Source: Neptunicella plasticusilytica
Lineage (GTDB): Bacteria; Pseudomonadota; Gammaproteobacteria; Enterobacterales; Alteromonadaceae
DNA length: 64,000 bases
Assembly (NCBI RefSeq): GCF_047922965.1
Contig: NZ_CP150481.1
Span: 3,038,001-3,102,000 of the forward strand
Direction: 5' to 3'
The notes under the pieces were generated by a model. It was not told the DNA's origin. It worked only from the letters and a program-made list of their open reading frames with translations, and searched no databases. Below are positions 29,001-37,986 of this stretch, in pieces. Numbering within the stretch: position 1 is the stretch's first letter; every line of letters starts with the position of its first letter. The position numbers were made by a program, and so were the translations under genes.

Positions 29001-29191
29001 TGCGGGGCAGCTCCAAGGTAAGGCACCCTCACCACCACATTATTAAATTCAAAATTGGGAAAAATCTGCTTTTTAATTGTAAAAGCGCTCATTAACCCAC
29101 CCAGAATCAGGATCCACATCAACAGGTTGGCGGCCACACTATTGCGGGCAAACCAGGCAATCAGCCCTTTATGAGTGTCAATTTGACTCAT
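26030..29191 (-). CDS. RND efflux permease (system 1)
   Basis: A 1053-residue RND transporter, normal length for the HAE-type group. The N-terminus GLIAWFARNSVAANLLMWILILGG is typical; the fourth membrane span has the proton-relay pair in GIVVDDAIIMGES, and the span-10 region has GVVVNDSLIMVDFVN. Two large periplasmic domains lie after spans 1 and 7. It exports small molecules using the proton gradient, with the adaptor encoded just upstream (TAATG overlap of one base). The GES ending of the span-4 motif differs from AcrB (VEN) and is shared with system 2, so both belong to the same non-AcrB branch. Substrate unknown. Confidence 0.92.
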   Translation of the reverse strand: MSQIDTHKGLIAWFARNSVAANLLMWILILGGLMSAFTIKKQIFPNFEFNNVVVRVPYLGAAPQEVEEGVLVKIEEAVRNLEGIKKLTATASEGMGSINIEVEDDYDPQVLLDEVKVQVDAIPSFPENIEKPVIYRQKQVQTVVWVALYGETSERNLKELAKEIRDEIANLPDVTNVQVVGDRNYEMSIEISEHRMQEYGLTFQQLVNAIRNSSIDMPGGSIRSEDGDILLRAKGQAYNGNDFANIVLLTNPDGTRLKLGDIAKIDDGFVEDRQYALFDKKRAVNVQVNSVGDQNALKISEQVNQYLKTKKDQLPAGIYADSWGDSSFYLADRLNMMLSNMAFGTLLVFMVLSMFLKLRLAFWVIVGLPVCFLGTMLLMPTEYFALSINMISLFGFILVLGIVVDDAIIMGESACTEIDHKGHSAESVIAGVKKVAMPATFGVLTTVAAFTPMLMVPGTFGVVWKTIAWVVILCLIFSLIESKLILPAHLIHMKDEPYDPSKANRLQRMRDFFSEGIKTFIQKKYVPFLTKAVANRYTTLASFTAAIIVTVGLFMGGQVRFVFFPNIPSDFMMATVEMEPGSSIAQRDQAIDMLLNSLYEMNDKVSEETGEGVIAHSMAFDQGTTGGQVFVELSKGETRDIDAFEIQNRWRDAMPEIAGIKSVDVGSPGGGPGGGADLTFQFSGANLGELRAATDELKAHLRTFSGVADVNDTFSGGSDEIRLKIKPQAEVLGLNLDSLARQVRYGFYGAEAQRIQRGDEEVKVMVRYPKDERNSIGNLENMRIRTSSGDEIPFSEVAEIEMGQGYGSIIRQDGMRSLTISAKVDKARLEPDKVLSEVTKDFIPDLMARYPSVTFGLEGASKEQGEAMVSLLEGLLFAMFAIYALMAIPLKSYAQPLIIMSVIPFGIVGAIVGHLLLGHAVSVLSLCGIIALTGVVVNDSLIMVDFVNRARQEGYSLLESVLQAGGQRFRPIILTSLTTFLGLLPIVLERSLQAQIVIPMAISLAFGILFATVITLVLVPALYLVLDDMKSVFRRNKTSSVHHAEMRDARTDP

Positions 29192-30411
29192 TAGTGATCT
29201 CCCGAGCGGGCAATTTCTGTTTGCTGTTCAGCTTCATCTGCCTGCATATGCCGATCTTTCTCACCTTGCAGTCTCACCGGCATGCCTTCAACCGGATGAG
29301 GAACAGCAGAAGTTGCTACCAATTCACCCGCTGCCAAGCCTGCGCTGATATACGCAGAATTCTCGTCGGTGCGCTGGACCTGCACTTCACGGATATTCAG
29401 TTTTCGCTCATCATCCACCAGCAAAACGGTGCCATCAACCCGCAACACATGGCGAGGGACCACCACCATATTATCCGCATGGACGCCGGCAATCCGGGTT
29501 TGCACAAAACGGCCAAATTTGAGTGGCATATGCTGGGCGCTGGTATGGCGAGCGTAAGGATCAGTCACTTCGGCTACCGCATAGATCACCCGACTGCTCT
29601 GATCCACTACACCTTCACTGCGAGCTAATTTACCCTGCCAATGATATTCTTTACCGGCGACTTTGGCTGCAAGATCAACTTTGGGCTTTTGTCCGCCATC
29701 TTGTTGCTCGGGCAACTCCAGATACGCCAAGTCACTATCACTTAGCGGCATACGTATTTCAGCCACATCGGTGCCATAAATCACCCCAAGCTGGCTACCA
29801 GTGCCTATAAACTGGCCAATATCAGCATTCTTGCTCTTGACTAAACCGTCATAGGGAGCGCGAATGGTCGATCGCTCAAGATTGCGCTTTGCTCTTTCCA
29901 GATTAGCTTCTGCCGCACGAACATTAGCTTTTTCCTGGGCCAATTGCGGTTTGCGTAATCCCAAAGCAGTAGGACGCGCATTTTTAACTGTACGCCAGTC
30001 TTCTTCCGCGACTTTGCCGCGCGCTTCTTCTTCCTCCAGCAATGCTGTCGCTCTTGCCAGTTCAGCTTCGGCTGCTTTGAGGTCGGTCATGTAATCAGCC
30101 TGTTCGAGCTGAACCAGCACATCCCCCTTGTGGAACATGCCGCCTTCGATAAACGCCTCTGCGACCTTAACTACTTTGCCACTCACCTGAGCGCTCAGTA
30201 CAGTTTGTACTTTAGGTAACACAGTACCTTGTGATTCCACCACATAGTCCAGATTACGCATCTCCACCGGGATCACATCGACCAGAAAGGCTTTTTCCTG
30301 TTCCTGCTTTTTTTCCGGGGCTTTTTTAGACATGACAAGAGCCATCATAATGACTATGGCGCCGACAATAATAACAATCGGCAACGCTGAACGGATCAGA
30401 CGTGTATTCAT
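29191..30411 (-). CDS. RND efflux periplasmic adaptor (system 1)
   Basis: A 406-residue membrane-fusion protein: N-terminal anchor (about 8-28), first lipoyl half (TVLSAQVSGKVVKVAEAFIEGGMFHKGDVLVQLE), a coiled coil rich in Ala and Glu (about 110-180), second lipoyl half (STIRAPYDGLVKSKNADIGQFI), then beta-barrel and membrane-proximal domains. The start ATG is at 30411. The gene overlaps the permease start by one base. It probably docks the permease to TolC. No regulator gene is adjacent. Confidence 0.9.
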   Translation of the reverse strand: MNTRLIRSALPIVIIVGAIVIMMALVMSKKAPEKKQEQEKAFLVDVIPVEMRNLDYVVESQGTVLPKVQTVLSAQVSGKVVKVAEAFIEGGMFHKGDVLVQLEQADYMTDLKAAEAELARATALLEEEEARGKVAEEDWRTVKNARPTALGLRKPQLAQEKANVRAAEANLERAKRNLERSTIRAPYDGLVKSKNADIGQFIGTGSQLGVIYGTDVAEIRMPLSDSDLAYLELPEQQDGGQKPKVDLAAKVAGKEYHWQGKLARSEGVVDQSSRVIYAVAEVTDPYARHTSAQHMPLKFGRFVQTRIAGVHADNMVVVPRHVLRVDGTVLLVDDERKLNIREVQVQRTDENSAYISAGLAAGELVATSAVPHPVEGMPVRLQGEKDRHMQADEAEQQTEIARSGDH

Positions 30412-30582
30412 AAAACTTCCTTGACTAACAAACTAGATACGTAAAAATTGGCGCAATTCTAAGCATATTGAAGAAAAAGATCACAGAGGTTTCTGTTAGA
30501 TTTTGTAACCACTATGAAACATATCAATTCCAGATAGGATAAGCTCGTTAGCAAGTATTTACTATTTTTTAAGGGCAGGCAT

Positions 30583-30606
30583 AAAAAAGGCCCGCAGGCC
30601 TTTTAC
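30583..30606 (-). terminator. Terminator after DUF3718 copy 2
   Basis: AAAAGGCC / GGCCTTTT stem with a 4-base loop and a run of T on the minus strand, 17 bases after the DUF3718 stop. Confidence 0.8.
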
Positions 30607-30622
30607 TAATCGTTCATTAGGT

Positions 30623-31012
30623 TTAGTTCAAACGGTCAAGTAACTCTTTACCGATTTCAGTTTCGATATAACCGTTAGTCTCGGCCCACTGCTGGATGGC
30701 AACACCGTCCGCTTCTGCCTGAGACAAATCTTTCTTGGACATTTTCTTAATCATATAGGTGCCCACATCCGTCGCATTGTTCTGCATGGAATAACGGATA
30801 AGGCTGTTACCACCACAAGATACACCTGTGTAGAAATCACCTAAACGCAAGTTGTAGTCGTTCTGGACCGAACGCATTTTTTTACGCAGCTCGCCTTTGT
30901 CATTGTTTTTCACAATGGTACAAATATTTTGCAGGTCTTCATTCACGTCGGCAAAGCTCACTGGAGCAACCAGGACAGTAGATAATGCAGCGATAGTTAA
31001 TAATTTTTTCAT
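30623..31012 (-). CDS. Small secreted protein, DUF3718-like (copy 2)
   Basis: A 129-residue paralogue of the protein at 11025-11414: signal peptide (MKKLLTIAALSTVLVAPVSFA) and a mature domain about 80% identical, with the same two cysteines (NICTIV, SCGGNSLIR). It lies alone between two divergently transcribed RND systems with its own terminator, so co-transcription with the efflux genes is unlikely. The ribosome-binding site is GAGG. The upstream motif CCGTCAAGACAA is shared with copy 1. Function unknown. Confidence 0.8.
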   Translation of the reverse strand: MKKLLTIAALSTVLVAPVSFADVNEDLQNICTIVKNNDKGELRKKMRSVQNDYNLRLGDFYTGVSCGGNSLIRYSMQNNATDVGTYMIKKMSKKDLSQAEADGVAIQQWAETNGYIETEIGKELLDRLN

Positions 31013-31041
31013 GATAGTGCCTCGTTAAAAATGTTTATAAA

Positions 31042-31059
31042 GTTAAATTGTCTTGACGG
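31042..31059 (-). promoter_or_regulatory. Conserved upstream motif of DUF3718 copy 2
   Basis: CCGTCAAGACAATTTAAC on the minus strand, 30-47 bases before the start codon. It matches the element before copy 1 except for one missing base. Role unknown. Confidence 0.45.
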
Positions 31060-31269
31060 AAAACAGTTTAAAAAAACACCAACCGGCTTTACAGAGGTCA
31101 AAATGGTACGTAGGTATGGCAATTAATACTTAAATCAACAGTATCGCCATTCACTTGTCGTCAATAGTCACAGGGCGCTCTCACATCTTTTTACAATTGG
31201 ACATATATGACACAAGTTAAATTGCTTAATATATGGCAAGCGAGACTAGCAGGGTTAGAGTATCTAAAT

Positions 31270-32457
31270 ATGAACAAAACATGGATAAAAATTGCGCTAC
31301 CGATAGTGGTATTGGGTGCCGGAGCTTTGGGGATGTTGGCGATCAACGCCTCAGCACAGCAAGAAAAACAAAAAGAACCTCAGGATCTGCGTCCGACAGT
31401 AAAAGTCGAATCGGCGTTGGCACGGGATTATCAGGTACAAATCAGCGGTTTTGGTGAAGTTAAGCCGCTGGAAAGTACGCTACTGTCCGCCCAGGTTGCC
31501 GGTGAAGTCATCAGTTGGCACCCCAACTTTGTAGCAGGTGGTTTGATACGCCGGGGGGATATTTTATTCAGCATAGAGAAAGATCAATATGAAGCAGCAT
31601 TACTGCAAGCCGAATCGGATCTTAGCTTGGCGCAGGCACAACTAATTGAAGAACAGGCTAGAGCTGATGTCGCGCGGGAAGAAACCAAAAACATGCCGGC
31701 CAGCAGCATTACTGATCTATATTTGCGCAAACCTCAGGTACTTAGCGCTAAGGCTAAAGTTAAATCGGCACAGGCAAGCTTGAAAATTGCTCAACGCGAT
31801 CTGGATAACTGCGAAATCACTGCGCCTTACGATGCATTGGTTATCAGCCGTTCTTTGGGTGTTGGCCAATTTGTCAATAAAGGCTCCCAGGTTGCCGAGA
31901 TTTATAATATTGAATATGCCGAAGTGACTTTTCCGGTGGCCGGATTTGACAGTGCTTTTTTACCCGAGAAGCTAACCGGTCAGGCTGCCACTGTTTCGAC
32001 CAAAAGCCCTCGTCAATATAGCCGCAGTGCTATGATTAGCCGAGATTTAGGCGTGATTGACAAGTCAACGCGCATGGCCCAGTTAGTGGTGCGTATCGCC
32101 GATCCCTACAGCCTGCAAACTGATGCCCCCCAACTTAAATTCGGTAGCTACGTCGAAGTCAATTTTGCCGGGAAAAATCTGCAGCACATTTACCGCTTAT
32201 CCCAGGATTTAGTCAGTAACCGTACTGTATGGCTGGTAAATAGTGAGCAGCAACTTGAATCCCGCCAAGTCAATGTATTACGCGAAGATGGTGCCTTTTT
32301 CCTGATTGGTGAAGGCTTGCAGGATGACGACAAACTGGTGCTCACCTTGCCGGAATATCCGCAAGACGGGATGAAAGTTAAAGTTGCCGGTAATGCAGAA
32401 ATTGCTAAATCCACCTCTGTAGACACCGCTTCCCTCGTCGCACAACAAGCTGATTAG
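31270..32457 (+). CDS. RND efflux periplasmic adaptor (system 2)
   Basis: A 395-residue membrane-fusion protein when started at the ATG at 31270, which begins a good signal anchor (MNKTWIKIALPIVVLGAGAL). An ATG 21 codons upstream (31207) is in frame, but the extra residues look non-coding; neither has a strong ribosome-binding site, so the start is uncertain. Domains: lipoyl halves (TLLSAQVAGEVISWHPNF; CEITAPYDALVISRSLG), a coiled coil at about 95-165, and beta-barrel domains. It ends 8 bases before the permease gene. Only distantly similar to the system 1 adaptor, so the two systems are not a recent duplication. Confidence 0.88.
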   Translation: MNKTWIKIALPIVVLGAGALGMLAINASAQQEKQKEPQDLRPTVKVESALARDYQVQISGFGEVKPLESTLLSAQVAGEVISWHPNFVAGGLIRRGDILFSIEKDQYEAALLQAESDLSLAQAQLIEEQARADVAREETKNMPASSITDLYLRKPQVLSAKAKVKSAQASLKIAQRDLDNCEITAPYDALVISRSLGVGQFVNKGSQVAEIYNIEYAEVTFPVAGFDSAFLPEKLTGQAATVSTKSPRQYSRSAMISRDLGVIDKSTRMAQLVVRIADPYSLQTDAPQLKFGSYVEVNFAGKNLQHIYRLSQDLVSNRTVWLVNSEQQLESRQVNVLREDGAFFLIGEGLQDDDKLVLTLPEYPQDGMKVKVAGNAEIAKSTSVDTASLVAQQAD

Positions 32458-32465
32458 GAATTGAT

Positions 32466-35400
32466 ATGTCATCTAACCAGAGCAAACAGACAGGTTTAAT
32501 CGCCTATTTTGCCAATAATTCGGTGGCCTCCAATTTATTGATGTTTTTTATCATCATTATGGGGGTGATCAGCTATTTCACTATTCAGCGGCAGATGTTT
32601 CCTAATATTGAAATCAATTACATCAATATTAATGCCACTTACCGTGGCGCCTCACCACAGGAAATCGAAGAAGGAATATTGATCAAAATAGAGGAAGCAT
32701 TAAAAGATGTTACCGAAATAAAACAAAGTGTCTCGCGGGCATTTCGCAATAGTGGGCGGATCAGTCTGGAAATATCCCCTGATCAGGACCTGCAGGAAGT
32801 ACTGGATAAGGTCAAGCAACGGGTCGACAGTATTGCCACTTTCCCGGCTGATATGGAGCCGGTCACGGTTTCGCAGGCCGAATTTCAACAGGACGTGATT
32901 GAAATGTCAGTGGTGGGCGACATTCCACTGACTGAACTCAAACCTATTGCCAAACAGGTTGAAGACGAACTGTTACAGCTAGGCAATGTATCTCTGGTTC
33001 AGCTCAGCGCCCCCGAAGATGAGATTGCTATCGAGATCCAGCCGGATGTGCTGCGCAAATATAATCTTACTTTGAACGATGTCAGTCAGGCGATTAGACA
33101 ATATTCGGCCAACTTTTCTGCCGGACAGCTGCGCACTGATTCTGGTGTCATATCGGTACGGATAGAAAACCAGTCCTATAGTGGTGAAGAATTTAGGCAT
33201 ATTCCGGTCAAAATAGGCAGTAACGGCGCCAAAGTTGAGCTACAGGACATTGCCGTAATCAAGGATGAATTTACCGAAGGGGAGCGCTACTTCAAATATT
33301 CCGGTCAAAATGCCATCTACATGGCAGTGAAGGCGACTAAAGATCAGAATATGGTACCTGTTGCCCAGTCCGTCAAAGATTATATAGCCCATCGCAATCA
33401 GACCTTGCCAAAAGGTGCACAACTGAAAGTACTGGTCGATATGACCTATTACTTGAATGCACGTCTGGACATGATGATAACCAACCTGATAGAAGGAGCT
33501 ATTCTGGTCGCTATTATGTTGTCACTGTTTCTGCGATTCAGGCTGGCATTGTGGGTAATGGTCGGATTACCGGTGTGTTTTCTCGGAGCCGTGATGATGA
33601 TGCCGGTATTCGGTGTCAGTATTAATATTCTATCCCTGTTCGCCTTTATTATGGTGCTGGGGATAGTAGTGGATGATGCCATAGTGATCGGCGAAAGCGC
33701 CTATACCGAAATAGAAGAAAAAGGCGGTGGTGTCGAAAATGTGGTGCGTGGTGCCAAGAAAGTGGCAACACCCGCGACTTTCGGCGTATTAACCACCATA
33801 GCGGTATTTGCTCCATTTACGTTAACCAGCGGACCCGATGGTGCATTTTTTTACAATATCGCCATTGTCGTTATACTCTGCCTGACCTTCTCATTAATTG
33901 AGTCAAAACTGATCTTGCCGGCCCATTTGGCGCATACCCATTTCAAGCCAGTAAAAGATAACCACTGGCGTACCCGCTTTAACAAACGTTTTTTTGCCTT
34001 TGTTAATGGTCCCTATAAAAACTTCATCACCTTGTGCACCGAATGGCGCTGGGTAGTGTTCTGCGCCTTTTTCGCCATGTTAATGCTAAGTTTTGGCCTG
34101 ATCATGGGCAACTATGTGCGCATGGTGCCTAACCCCAAGGTGCCACATGACTTTCCCAGTATTTCGCTGGAAATGAATGAGACCGTATCTGATCAGGCCA
34201 CCATCGATGCGTTAAAAACCATTGAAAACGTAATATTGGACGTCGAGAAACAGATAAAACAGGAATATGGCCAAGGTATGGTTCGCGATACGTTGGCATT
34301 TAACCGTGGCCGTACTGAGGCCAAAATTCTGGCTCCACTGGTTGAAGAGGAATTACGTCCGTTCAACACCTTTGAGTTGGCGCGGCGCTGGCGTGAGGCC
34401 ATGCCGGTGATCCCGGGAATGAAATCTTTCACTATTCAGGATGATGTCAATGGCGGAGGGGATGATGGTGAACTCGGTTATCTGCTATTTGGTCCGGATA
34501 TCGATACGTTAAACGAGGCCGGACGCCAGTTTATTGCCATGTTGCAGCAACAAAAAGGTCTGTACGACATCAGCTCCACAATCGATCCCGCCAGCAAGGA
34601 AATTCAGATGACATTGCTGCCAGTGGCTTACGATTTGGGTCTGAATCTGTCAACCATTGCCAACCAGATAGGTGCCAGCTTTTATGGCGGTGAAGCCCAA
34701 CGGGTTATCCGCGATGGAGAAGAGGTTCGCGTGATGGTGCGTTATCCCAAACTTACCCGTGAGCAGTTTTCAGAGCTCAAGTATGCGGTGGTAACCACAC
34801 CTTCCGGCAAGGAAGTGATGCTGGGAGATGTAGTGACATTAACCGAAAAGCCCGGCATCAGTTATATCAGACGCGAATCGGGCTATCGCAGCGTGTACGT
34901 GTTTGGTGCAATTGATGAGGAAGCAGTAGAGCCGAATGAAGTAGTAAAAACCATCAAGGAAAAACTGTTGCCGGAACTTAAAGCCGCCTTCCCAAGCGTT
35001 AAAACCGAGTTAGGTGGCGCTATAGAAGAACAACAAGCTCAACAGAGCGAGCAGATTATGTTTTTCGTCGCGGGGATGATTATGGTGTATATCCTGCTTG
35101 CGGTACCGCTCAAAAGCTATGGCCAACCGCTTATTATTATGTCGGTTATCCCTTTCAGTTTAACCGGTGCAATATGGGGGCATTTCCTGTTCTCGATGGA
35201 TTTGAGCATGATGTCAACCTTTGGTCTGATTGCCGCAGCCGGAGTGGTTATCAATGACAGTCTGGTGATGACTGATTATGTCAATCAACGACGCCGTGAA
35301 TACGGGATTGCCATTCAAGACGCGGTCATCGAGGCTGGCTGTGCCCGTTTCAGAGCCATTACACTGACATCAATTACTACTTTTGTGGGTGTTTTGCCAA

Positions 35401-35615
35401 TAATGTTTGAGTCCAGTTTACAGGCCAGCTTCGTTATTCCGATGGCAGTAGCGCTCGGTTTTGCGGTGCTTTACGCCACTATCGTGACTTTAGTACTGGT
35501 GCCCTGCCTGTATATGATACTGGATGATTTGCGCAAGCCTTTTAGCTGGCTTAAGCGAAAAATAGGCGGCTCTTCCAAGTCAGTCGATGCACAACTTGCA
35601 CAAACACACAGCTAA
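32466..35615 (+). CDS. RND efflux permease (system 2)
   Basis: A 1049-residue RND transporter. The N-terminus TGLIAYFANNSVASNLLMFFIIIMG parallels system 1; span 4 has GIVVDDAIVIGES and span 10 has AGVVINDSLVMTDYVNQRR. It is encoded with its adaptor in a two-gene operon running away from system 1. The two permeases share the same general branch, but most of the periplasmic domain sequence differs, so different substrates are likely. A strong hairpin follows. Confidence 0.92.
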   Translation: MSSNQSKQTGLIAYFANNSVASNLLMFFIIIMGVISYFTIQRQMFPNIEINYININATYRGASPQEIEEGILIKIEEALKDVTEIKQSVSRAFRNSGRISLEISPDQDLQEVLDKVKQRVDSIATFPADMEPVTVSQAEFQQDVIEMSVVGDIPLTELKPIAKQVEDELLQLGNVSLVQLSAPEDEIAIEIQPDVLRKYNLTLNDVSQAIRQYSANFSAGQLRTDSGVISVRIENQSYSGEEFRHIPVKIGSNGAKVELQDIAVIKDEFTEGERYFKYSGQNAIYMAVKATKDQNMVPVAQSVKDYIAHRNQTLPKGAQLKVLVDMTYYLNARLDMMITNLIEGAILVAIMLSLFLRFRLALWVMVGLPVCFLGAVMMMPVFGVSINILSLFAFIMVLGIVVDDAIVIGESAYTEIEEKGGGVENVVRGAKKVATPATFGVLTTIAVFAPFTLTSGPDGAFFYNIAIVVILCLTFSLIESKLILPAHLAHTHFKPVKDNHWRTRFNKRFFAFVNGPYKNFITLCTEWRWVVFCAFFAMLMLSFGLIMGNYVRMVPNPKVPHDFPSISLEMNETVSDQATIDALKTIENVILDVEKQIKQEYGQGMVRDTLAFNRGRTEAKILAPLVEEELRPFNTFELARRWREAMPVIPGMKSFTIQDDVNGGGDDGELGYLLFGPDIDTLNEAGRQFIAMLQQQKGLYDISSTIDPASKEIQMTLLPVAYDLGLNLSTIANQIGASFYGGEAQRVIRDGEEVRVMVRYPKLTREQFSELKYAVVTTPSGKEVMLGDVVTLTEKPGISYIRRESGYRSVYVFGAIDEEAVEPNEVVKTIKEKLLPELKAAFPSVKTELGGAIEEQQAQQSEQIMFFVAGMIMVYILLAVPLKSYGQPLIIMSVIPFSLTGAIWGHFLFSMDLSMMSTFGLIAAAGVVINDSLVMTDYVNQRRREYGIAIQDAVIEAGCARFRAITLTSITTFVGVLPIMFESSLQASFVIPMAVALGFAVLYATIVTLVLVPCLYMILDDLRKPFSWLKRKIGGSSKSVDAQLAQTHS

Positions 35616-35633
35616 TCGATAGCGTTCAACATT

Positions 35634-35662
35634 AACAAAAGGCACCTAAGGTGCCTTTTGTT
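35634..35662. terminator. Bidirectional terminator, RND system 2 / RDD gene
   Basis: A nearly perfect 14-bp stem (AACAAAAGGCACCT / AGGTGCCTTTTGTT) with one base at the centre. It ends in T-runs on both strands and overlaps the last codons and stop of the RDD gene. Confidence 0.88.
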
Positions 35663-36791
35663 CAAATCCCTTGTGTTTGGGTAAGTTAGTTTGGATTACC
35701 AGGGTTTCGGAAATTTTATCCTGAATTGCCTGACGGTTCGGATCCCAGTAAATCTGTAAGAACCCCAGCAAACCGGTTGCCAGCCCGGCACCATAACCAC
35801 CGTAACGGCCGAAGCTCTCCCACAAATTCAAACTGTTACCATCAAGCCTGATAACTTTGATCGACAACAGTTTTTTACCTGGAGTCTGTCCTTTCCACCA
35901 GGCTGTAAATACTGTGAAATAAAACGCGGACCAACCAAAACCAATGCCTAAATCAGCCGCAAGGGCTTCTAGCCAGGCAATAATACCTGGGTTGGTGGAC
36001 GGCTCATCTTCGTCATCCGACGATTTTTCATCCTCTGCATCACGGGCAGCCGCTGCAATGGCAAAAGTTTCATCCTGTTTTTTTAACTCATCCGGCCGTA
36101 ATTGCTGATATTGCTCGCGCATATCGCTCAACAACTCTGCCCTGCTCTGTTTGGACAAATCCCCCGGGAGCTGACGAGTGGTTTCGTCCATCAACTTATA
36201 GGCTTTCTGGGCAGGAATACTCAAGCGAGCCAAATCCGCCGTCATATCAGACAACGTGGGCTGCCAACAGGCTTTAGCTGGCGCGCATTCACCTAGCTCA
36301 ATCTGCTCGCCCTGCTTTTTGATTGACAAGATATATTTCACCGACAATGTTGCCAGCTCCACACCATTAGCGTTGAAGACCTTTTCACCATCACTTTGCA
36401 TCTGGTTGTCGGGATCCTCTCCGGAAACTTGCTCATGGAGCATATCGAATATCCCCAACGCCACTACAAACAATATCAACGCGACAACAAAGCGCAGTAA
36501 TTTTCGAGCAAAACCAAAACGTCGGCTTTGCTTTAGTTTATTTCCTGCCCGCCAAAATGCCCAGGCAGATAACCCAGCCAGTACCAAACTATTTAACGAA
36601 GTTAGCGAGGTAACCAAGATCAAATCTGTCAGCAACGCAATCCCGCGGCGCATGGGGCTGGCCAAAGGGGTACCAATTAAATCATCCGCCACACCAAATG
36701 CATAAGGCGTGACAATTTCACGAATCTCTTTTTGGGTCAAAGATGAATCTACATCAACCTGATTAACACCCAAGTTATCCGTTTCCTGCAT
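35646..36791 (-). CDS. RDD family membrane protein
   Basis: A 381-residue protein. RDD signatures are split by a long insert: PMRRGIALLTDLILV near the N-terminus (arginines then aspartate in the first span) and KGQTPGKKLLSIKVIRLDG before the last span. Between them are further spans and a soluble, charged section of about 150 residues (including DAEDEKSSDDEDEP) that is longer than in simple RDD proteins. RDD proteins are thought to be transporters or membrane partners of other systems, mostly uncharacterised. It is the third gene after a MoxR ATPase and a VWA protein, 25 bases from the latter, so a joint role is likely. Confidence 0.82.
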   Translation of the reverse strand: MQETDNLGVNQVDVDSSLTQKEIREIVTPYAFGVADDLIGTPLASPMRRGIALLTDLILVTSLTSLNSLVLAGLSAWAFWRAGNKLKQSRRFGFARKLLRFVVALILFVVALGIFDMLHEQVSGEDPDNQMQSDGEKVFNANGVELATLSVKYILSIKKQGEQIELGECAPAKACWQPTLSDMTADLARLSIPAQKAYKLMDETTRQLPGDLSKQSRAELLSDMREQYQQLRPDELKKQDETFAIAAAARDAEDEKSSDDEDEPSTNPGIIAWLEALAADLGIGFGWSAFYFTVFTAWWKGQTPGKKLLSIKVIRLDGNSLNLWESFGRYGGYGAGLATGLLGFLQIYWDPNRQAIQDKISETLVIQTNLPKHKGFEQKAP

Positions 36792-36816
36792 ATCGCTTTC
36801 CTATTGTTATACGTTT

Positions 36817-37986
36817 TTAGAGTGTCTTGATTGCCTGACTAATGCCTTCCACTGTTAAGGGAAACATGCGTTTTTGCATGAGTTGTTCGATCAATTGAAT
36901 CGAATGGTAATAGTTCCAGTACTGGGCAGGTTGCGGATTCAGCCACACAGCATGTTCGAAATGATCCAGTAAACGTTGTAACCAAACCGCTCCCGGCTCC
37001 TCATTCCAGTGCTCAACACTGCCACCGGCGTAACTGATTTCGTAGGGGCCCATGGTCGCATCACCGACCAAAATCAGTTTGTAGTCTTTACCATATTTAT
37101 GGATAAGCTCCCACACCGGCAATGATTGCTGGCGTCTGCGTGAATTATCACGCCAGACGCTGTCGTATACGCAATTATGAAAATAAAAATATTCCAGATG
37201 TTTAAACTCGCTTTTCACCGCAGAAAATAGTTGTTCGCAGGACTGGATATAACCGTCCATCGAGCCTCCCACATCAAACAACATCAATACTTTGACTGTA
37301 TTGTGCCGTTCCGGCAGCATTTTAAGATCGAGCAGCCCGGCATTGTTGGCTGTCGCTTCAATGGTGCCAGACATATCCAGTTCCTGTTCAGCACCGGAGC
37401 GGGCAAATTGTCTCAATTTACGCAAGGCAATTTTCAGATTGCGCGTGCCGAGCTCTACATCACCTGCAAGATCTTTAAATTCACGTTTGTCCCACACTTT
37501 AGCGGCTGAAAACTGGCGATTACCATCCTGACCAATGCGGACACCTTCCGGATTGTAACCTTGTGCGCCAAAAGGCGAAGTGCCACCAGTTCCTACCCAT
37601 TTATTGCCGCCCTGATGTCGTTTTTGCTGTTCAGCCAGACGTTCCTTCAAGGTATCCATGAGTTTTTGCAAACCACCTAATGCTTTAATTTGCTGCTTTT
37701 CCTCGTCACTGAACTGGCGTTCAATCTCCTTGCGCAACCATTCTTCAGGGATATCTTTGCCAAACAGGTCAATCGATTCAACTCCTTCAAAATAGTCGGC
37801 AAAAGCTCGATCAAAACGATCATAACGGGTTTCGTCTTTAACCAGACACAAACGCGCCAAATAATAGAACTGCTGCATATCTGCAAACACCAGATGCGAT
37901 TTCAAAGCCTGCAACAGATCCAGCAGTTCTCTTAATGTGCACCCCACCTGATAGCGGCGCAGGGTAAAGAAAAAATCGACCAGCAT
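36817..37986 (-). CDS. VWA domain protein, CoxE/YehP-like partner of MoxR ATPase
   Basis: A 389-residue protein with an N-terminal helical part and a C-terminal von Willebrand A domain. The metal-ion-dependent adhesion site is DVGGS at 238-242 (VLMLFDVGGSMDGYI), and a later VGDATMGPYE holds the probable threonine/aspartate part. No signal peptide or span is seen, so it is cytoplasmic. Such proteins pair with MoxR AAA+ ATPases in enzyme maturation and stress systems (for example CoxD/CoxE, RavA/ViaA). Its ATG overlaps the ATPase stop by one base (TAATG), showing tight coupling. The client protein is unknown. Confidence 0.85.
   Translation of the reverse strand: MLVDFFFTLRRYQVGCTLRELLDLLQALKSHLVFADMQQFYYLARLCLVKDETRYDRFDRAFADYFEGVESIDLFGKDIPEEWLRKEIERQFSDEEKQQIKALGGLQKLMDTLKERLAEQQKRHQGGNKWVGTGGTSPFGAQGYNPEGVRIGQDGNRQFSAAKVWDKREFKDLAGDVELGTRNLKIALRKLRQFARSGAEQELDMSGTIEATANNAGLLDLKMLPERHNTVKVLMLFDVGGSMDGYIQSCEQLFSAVKSEFKHLEYFYFHNCVYDSVWRDNSRRRQQSLPVWELIHKYGKDYKLILVGDATMGPYEISYAGGSVEHWNEEPGAVWLQRLLDHFEHAVWLNPQPAQYWNYYHSIQLIEQLMQKRMFPLTVEGISQAIKTL

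Noticed and set aside
29194..29628. A 144-codon plus-strand open frame opposite the RND adaptor
   Set aside because: Shadow of a well-supported gene; no start signal.
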